DNA from: JALONO01 sp038209965
Lineage (GTDB): Bacteria; Bacteroidota; Bacteroidia; Cytophagales; Thermoflexibacteraceae
Assembly (NCBI GenBank): GCA_038209965.1
Contig: JBBQXF010000064.1
Span: forward strand, 1 to 28,072
Reading direction: 5' to 3'
DNA length: 28,072 nucleotides
Shown: positions 24,453 to 28,072 of the stretch, in pieces
Layout: every line of letters begins with the position of its first letter
Position numbering within the stretch: position 1 is the stretch's first letter
Translations under genes and position numbers: made by a program
The notes under the pieces: model-generated
Databases searched by the model: none
The model's input: the letters and a program-made list of their open reading frames with translations, nothing else
Told to the model about the DNA's origin: nothing

Positions 24453-24596
24453 CTAGCACGCTTGGCACAGAATTTCTACACCCGCTAGCGAGGGGTCCAG
24501 TGGGAAAACCCGCACTCCTGTACCACACCCAGTGCTTGGGATATCAATAAAAGAAAGTCCGGGGTCGTTAGACTTCAGCTCGCTGTAATTAAAACA
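24453..24596 (-). pseudogene. Detached C-terminal fragment of a paralogue of the adjacent gene
   Basis: On the minus strand this segment reads FNYSELKSNDPGLSFIDIP and continues to AGVEILCQAC and TAG. The 3' end of the intact gene at 24589-25131 reads FNYSKLTSNEPELFFIDIP and continues to EGVKIVF and TAA. The two DNA segments are tandem copies 124-127 bp apart, with a single-codon length difference. The fragment has no start: it begins in the wrong frame inside the last codons of the intact gene, whose TAA falls within the shared sequence TTTAATTACAGC. It is therefore the stranded tail of a second, diverged family member. Confidence 0.75.
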
Positions 24597-25131
24597 CAAT
24601 TTTTACACCCTCTAGTGGAAGGCTAAGGGAGACCGACACTTCTGCCCCCAACCCAGCGCCTGGAATATCGATAAAAAAAAGTTCAGGCTCATTGGACGTC
24701 AGCTTGCTGTAATTAAATACAACAGAAGCCAAATTGCGCACATTCGTGATATCGCTTCCATTAAGGTTAGGGTTTCCCCCTTTTTTTAACATAGCGGCCA
24801 GTTCGACCGCCACGGCCAAAGCTTTGTGATTTTTAACCGCACTGGCGATCGCCGAGGCTTTCACCACCCCAATATCCAAGCCGATGCCCCAATCAAAGCC
24901 TTTGTTGGTTTTCTCCAAATCGCGTAGTTTTTTAATGTTAAACGCCAAAGCAATTATAGAGCCCATTCCACCCCCTGCACCAATACCAAATTTAATAGTT
25001 GAGCAGGTAAACATCACATTGTAGCCTGGATTATTTAAATTGTATAACCTTCCCCATGCGCTTTCGACCCCTGCCATGATCATTCCACCCGCTTTGTGCC
25101 CTACTCCGAAATAAGTTTCATTTAAAAGCAT
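24589..25131 (-). CDS. Unrecognised glycine-rich hypothetical protein
   Basis: A 180-aa protein starting at ATG 25131 (MLLNETYFGVGHKAGG). I do not recognise the family. Visible features: no signal peptide; a small-residue-rich hydrophobic stretch at about 47-67 with GIGAGGGMGS; a helical Ala/Lys/Val-rich middle (VVKASAIASAVKNHKALAVA, AAMLKKGG); and a C-terminal half with beta-strand pattern (SVVFNYSKL, LFFIDIPGAG, AEVSVSLSLPLEGVKIVF). The Gly-rich stretch vaguely recalls lipid-binding SYLF proteins, but the match is too weak to assign. Its 3' end is duplicated immediately downstream. It is divergent from the LytS-type kinase gene across 348 bp. Confidence 0.7.
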   Translation of the reverse strand: MLLNETYFGVGHKAGGMIMAGVESAWGRLYNLNNPGYNVMFTCSTIKFGIGAGGGMGSIIALAFNIKKLRDLEKTNKGFDWGIGLDIGVVKASAIASAVKNHKALAVAVELAAMLKKGGNPNLNGSDITNVRNLASVVFNYSKLTSNEPELFFIDIPGAGLGAEVSVSLSLPLEGVKIVF

Positions 25132-25479
25132 GATTTTTTAATGATTTTGAGACAATGAAAAGTTAAAAATGGAAAATAAATCAGAAGTTTCATAGTGAGT
25201 GGTTTCACCCTTCAGTTCCACGCCACTGAGCATCAGCCTTGGGCAAATCGGTGGAACAAAGAGGATCAGCAGTTCAAAACTCATTTAAAGGGCTAAGATT
25301 TCTTGGCCCAGTTTACCAAATGGAGTTTTGAGTTTATCAAACCCCCGTTTGAGTAAATATTCCTAGGCAAGGGTCTTATTCACTCAGACAGGCCGCTGGT
25401 AAATTCAAATGGGCTTTTGGTAAACTACCGATGATAATAAGTCAATAACTGGCCATCTTTGTATTTCTAAAATTCTCTA
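25132..25479. promoter_or_regulatory. Divergent intergenic region upstream of the LytS-type kinase
   Basis: No gene is visible in these 348 bp between the glycine-rich gene (minus) and the kinase gene (plus). The kinase-proximal half holds the repeated AGTTTAYCAAA boxes listed separately. CATCTTTG at 25454-25461, 18 bp before the GTG start, resembles a TAnnTTTG -7 box but lacks a -33 partner. Confidence 0.45.
25310..25426. promoter_or_regulatory. Candidate LytTR operator: three AGTTTAYCAAA boxes
   Basis: AGTTTACCAAA (25310-25320) and AGTTTATCAAA (25331-25341) are direct repeats 21 bp apart, two helical turns. A third, exact copy of the first occurs on the minus strand at 25416-25426. The second box also pairs with GTTTGAGTAAA just after it through a CCCC loop, giving a hairpin with one bulge. 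LytTR regulators such as AgrA bind GTT-containing direct repeats about 21 bp apart, so autoregulation of the downstream kinase/regulator pair is a reasonable inference. Confidence 0.4.
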
Positions 25480-27558
25480 GTGTATCGGCTTTTTTGGTTT
25501 TGGTTGGGGAGTGTGGGGACAGCCTGCCAGGCATGGGGGGCCGACACGTTGCGCGTGGCCGACTATCCAACGCAGGCATGGCTAGTCGCGCCGTTTGCCC
25601 ATTATATTGCTACTAGCCATGAAGCCACCTTGGATCAGGTGAGGCAAGCAAGCCATTGGCGGCCGATCCACCTTAACGAACACACCCGCGAGGACAGCGC
25701 CTACTGGATCCGGGCTATAGTGTGCAACAATCAGCCCCAAGCGGAAGTATACCAGATCAACCTGATCGATGCGGAAACTGCCCATGCGTATAAAGAAACG
25801 GCCAAAGGCGAAATCCACGAATACCGGGGAGGTTCGTTTGTGCCGCGCTCGCGGCGGAGCCTGCCCGACCAATACTACTATCTTCCCATTCCCCTAGCGG
25901 CGGGAGAATGCGCACAGATATGGCTAAAAGTGGCCAAACGGCAAGCCTTGATCCCCGAACTTACCCCTACTTCGCCCCTGGCTCACCCGCCCAGAAATAT
26001 AAAGGTGGCTTTGAGGATACTACGCTCTGAATACGCGAACAGTCGGCAGGCAGATCAAGCAAGTGAGGCTGGTGTCCTAGAAACGGTGAAACAGCATTTT
26101 CAGGGGGCCACCCTCTTACTCACCTTTTTGGCGGCTTGCCTGTTTTTTTACTCCCGCCAGCCGATTTATGGCTGGTATGCAGGCTATCTATTCTGCTTTT
26201 TTATAAATTCAGTGCTCAATACCCGCCCTTATTTTGACTTAGGGCGGCTCGTGGGAGAGTTTCCCTACCTACGCTATTATGCAGTGGAGTCGATTCAATG
26301 GCTGGGCCTGGGATGTTATTGTTTTTTTGTGGTGCTGTTCCTCGATCTGCCCCAAGACCACCCCCCCACCGCTCGGTTCATCTCCTGGATGGGCCATGTC
26401 TTTTGGATTTCGGCGGTATTTTTTCTAATTCTGCTACTGCTCACCAATGATGCGGATATTAAAGAGTTTTATTTTCGTGCGAGTCGCTACTTGGCGCTAC
26501 CCGTCAACTTAGCGCTGCTGGTCTGGCTCGGATACCGGCTTAAACATCGCTTGTTACCTTTTTTTCTACTTGGAAATTTCTTGCTGGCCCTGGCTGGAAT
26601 AGTGGCTTCACTGGTGGCCAACAAGGTCATTGCTTTTGACCAATACACTGGCCCTTTTTGGGGCACGATCATCTATGAAATGGGCATTTTAGTCGAGTTA
26701 ATCCTATTTTCCTTGGCCTTGGCCTATCGGCTCCAGTTGCTGGACCGGGAGCGGGTAGCGGTGCAGCGGGCATATATCCAGCAGTTGGAAGCCAATAACC
26801 AACTCACCACCCAGATCAATGTCAAGCTGGAGGAATCGGTAGACTTGGCCAAGCGGGAAGTGGCCGATGCCTATCAACTACTCGAGGCCGAGCGGGAGCA
26901 GCAGATCCGGAGTGGATATGAAAAACTCTTGGCCGAAACTGAAATGATGGCCTTGCGCAGCCAGATGAACCCCCACTTTCTGTTTAATAGCCTCAACTCG
27001 ATCGAGTATTTTCTGCTTTCGGGCCAAACGGACAAGGCTGCCCACTATCTATCCCGATTTTCTAAACTGCTCAGGATGGTGCTCCAGCACTCGCGAGCGC
27101 AAGCGGTAAGCTTGGGCGAGGAACTGGCAGCGCTTCGGCTGTATTTAGAATTGGAGTCGAGCCGGTTTGAAGAAAATTTTACTTTCTTTATTGAGGAAAA
27201 CCACACGGCGGATCTTTACCATACCCTATTGCCCCCGATGCTCCTCCAGCCCTTTGCCGAAAATGCGATCTTACACGGACTCATGCCCAGCGATAAAACC
27301 GAAAAACAGCTTTGGATCCGGGTGTTAAAAGGAAACCACTACCTAGATTTTGAAATCGAAGACAATGGCATCGGCCGGGCCCGCGCACAAGAGATAAAAA
27401 GTCGCTCTACGATCCCGCGCCGCTCCTACGGGCTGGCCATTACCTCGGAGCGGATCGAGCTGTTCAACCGAAACCACGACCAGCAAATAAGTATGGAAGT
27501 AAATGACTTGCCAACGGGCACGCTGGTGCGTCTCCGGTACCAAATTCCAACCCGCTAA
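25480..27558 (+). CDS. 7TM-DISM sensor histidine kinase, LytS/YehU type
   Basis: A 692-aa membrane sensor kinase starting at GTG 25480. Signal peptide about 1-21 (MYRLFWFWLGSVGTACQAWG). The periplasmic domain (about 22-180) has the DISMED2-like pattern HWRPIHLNEHTREDSAYWIR and an R-bearing strand before the membrane. Seven transmembrane helices follow: about 209-224, 228-246, 270-289, 305-322, 336-353, 359-384 and 397-416. A coiled coil (420-485) leads to the His_kinase domain with H499 in MNPHFLFNSLN, and an HATPase with N595 (QPFAENAILHG), D628 in DNGIG, and a YGLAITSERIEL segment. All key residues are present. The response regulator starts 3 bp after the stop, so the two form an operon and a cognate two-component pair. 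Confidence 0.95.
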   Translation: MYRLFWFWLGSVGTACQAWGADTLRVADYPTQAWLVAPFAHYIATSHEATLDQVRQASHWRPIHLNEHTREDSAYWIRAIVCNNQPQAEVYQINLIDAETAHAYKETAKGEIHEYRGGSFVPRSRRSLPDQYYYLPIPLAAGECAQIWLKVAKRQALIPELTPTSPLAHPPRNIKVALRILRSEYANSRQADQASEAGVLETVKQHFQGATLLLTFLAACLFFYSRQPIYGWYAGYLFCFFINSVLNTRPYFDLGRLVGEFPYLRYYAVESIQWLGLGCYCFFVVLFLDLPQDHPPTARFISWMGHVFWISAVFFLILLLLTNDADIKEFYFRASRYLALPVNLALLVWLGYRLKHRLLPFFLLGNFLLALAGIVASLVANKVIAFDQYTGPFWGTIIYEMGILVELILFSLALAYRLQLLDRERVAVQRAYIQQLEANNQLTTQINVKLEESVDLAKREVADAYQLLEAEREQQIRSGYEKLLAETEMMALRSQMNPHFLFNSLNSIEYFLLSGQTDKAAHYLSRFSKLLRMVLQHSRAQAVSLGEELAALRLYLELESSRFEENFTFFIEENHTADLYHTLLPPMLLQPFAENAILHGLMPSDKTEKQLWIRVLKGNHYLDFEIEDNGIGRARAQEIKSRSTIPRRSYGLAITSERIELFNRNHDQQISMEVNDLPTGTLVRLRYQIPTR

Positions 27559-27561
27559 ACT

Positions 27562-28072
27562 ATGATCCGAACCATCATCGTTGATGACGAACGCCACGCC
27601 AGCGAACTGCTGGGCATAAAATTGGCCAAACTTGATCTTGGGGTAGAAGTGCTGGCAAAATTTAATCACCCCGAGGCAGCCGTGGAATTTATTCGCGGAG
27701 CGAAGTTCGATGTTCTGTTCTTGGACATCGAGATGCCACGCCTCTCGGGCTTTGACTTGCTCGATGCACTCGGGACGATAAACTTTGAGGTCATTTTTAC
27801 TACCGCTTACGACCAATATGCCATCCGGGCCTTTGAGTTTAGCGCATTGAACTATCTGCTCAAACCAGTGGAAGAAGCCCAACTGAGAAGTGTGCTCCTC
27901 CGGTGGGAAGAGCGAAAAAATCGGGATTTAAGCGTTGCCCAGCTAGATGTGCTTCGGCAAGGGTACCGGTCCGCTTCGCAGCAGCGCAACCTCCCCGCCC
28001 GGGTAGCACTACCCATGCTAGAAGGCTACGAAATAATAGAAATTGGCCAGATAATCCGCTGTGAGGCAGAGG
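27562..28072 (+). CDS. LytTR family response regulator (3' end outside window)
   Basis: Response regulator partner of the LytS-type kinase; 170 codons are visible. The receiver domain (1-115) has acidic pocket D8/D9 (IIVDDE), phosphoacceptor D55 (VLFLDIEMPRLSG), T80/T81 (FTTAYD) and K101 (YLLKPV). After a linker, the LytTR DNA-binding domain begins at about 145 (ARVALPMLEGYEIIEIGQII) and runs off the window end, so its recognition strands cannot be checked. ATG 27562 lies 3 bp after the kinase stop, showing translational coupling. Confidence 0.95.
   Translation, partial: MIRTIIVDDERHASELLGIKLAKLDLGVEVLAKFNHPEAAVEFIRGAKFDVLFLDIEMPRLSGFDLLDALGTINFEVIFTTAYDQYAIRAFEFSALNYLLKPVEEAQLRSVLLRWEERKNRDLSVAQLDVLRQGYRSASQQRNLPARVALPMLEGYEIIEIGQIIRCEAE

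Larger units (their letters stand above)
23368..24588. other. 1.2-kb region without an intact gene
   Basis: Several overlapping open frames occur on both strands, but none has a recognisable motif, and they mutually overlap as expected of stop-poor non-coding DNA. Contents from left to right: the TonB-receptor leader, including a CGGAT-TTT-ATCCG hairpin at 23408-23420; a short cluster of dyads at 23584-23628 (TTACCCTAGCCTAA, GTTTG-CGGG-CAAAC, TCGCCCCGGGCGA) that may overlap a coding remnant; an AT-rich stretch to 23860; the hairpin-dense block 23867-24160; a GC-rich block with CCGATTCG/CGAATCGG arms around 24268 and 24298; and the duplicated gene tail. Confidence 0.6.

Noticed and set aside
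24192..24488. 98-codon plus-strand frame rich in Pro/Gln
   Set aside because: It runs antisense through the duplicated gene tail, whose minus-strand homology is clear, and has no recognisable feature.
24235..24497. GACCCCTC / GAGGGGTC inverted arms that could bound a small mobile element
   Set aside because: Only 8 bp, no target-site duplication, and the right arm lies inside the homologous tail copy, so it is probably chance.

Overview
The window reads as a chromosomal piece of a Bacteroidota bacterium, most likely of the Cytophagales or a neighbouring class. The evidence is a SusC/SusD nutrient-uptake pair, a FecI-type sigma factor with its FecR anti-sigma factor carrying a DUF4974-like tail, a 7TM-DISM/LytS histidine kinase with a LytTR regulator, TPR-bearing signalling enzymes, and weak or absent Shine-Dalgarno sequences (several genes start with GTG). 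No rRNA, tRNA, CRISPR array or intact insertion sequence was recognised.

Layout. (1) 1-4719, minus: SusC/RagA outer-membrane transporter followed by its SusD lipoprotein, whose 3' end is cut by the window edge. (2) 5051-6007, plus: an ECF sigma factor and a short single-pass membrane protein. (3) 5983-8091, minus: TPR-transmembrane histidine kinase with no adjacent response regulator. (4) 8740-10536, plus: soluble GAF-PAS-PAS coiled-coil sensor with no output domain; the 648-bp gap before it holds two clean dyads. (5) 10568-12996, minus: uridine kinase, DNA polymerase III delta-prime subunit and an exported RidA-like protein; a divergent SDR oxidoreductase (13124-13882) ends at a good intrinsic terminator. 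(6) 14125-17889, plus: FecI sigma, FecR anti-sigma and an STN-domain outer-membrane protein whose middle is thirteen 16-residue AGLFN-type repeats instead of a TonB-dependent plug and barrel. (7) 18318-20756, minus: TPR-coiled coil-TM-SpoIIE phosphatase. (8) 21064-23367, minus: TonB-dependent receptor that is not of SusC type. (9) 23368-24588: 1.2 kb without an intact gene, holding a hairpin-dense stretch ending in a minus-strand terminator and the detached C-terminal end of a gene. (10) 24589-25131, minus: unrecognised glycine-rich protein whose own 3' end is the paralogue of that fragment. (11) 25480-28072, plus: LytS-like sensor kinase and LytTR response regulator (cut by the window end), preceded by repeated AGTTTAYCAAA boxes that look like LytTR operators.

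The theme is envelope uptake and signal transduction: three TonB- or STN-type surface proteins, two ECF sigma modules, two histidine kinases, one SpoIIE phosphatase and one GAF/PAS sensor in 28 kb, with housekeeping genes between them. The least ordinary items are the FecI-FecR-STN-surface-repeat cassette, the duplicated gene tail at 24453-24723, the hairpin cluster at 23867-24160 and the candidate LytTR operator. All family assignments come from reading the sequences; no database search was run.
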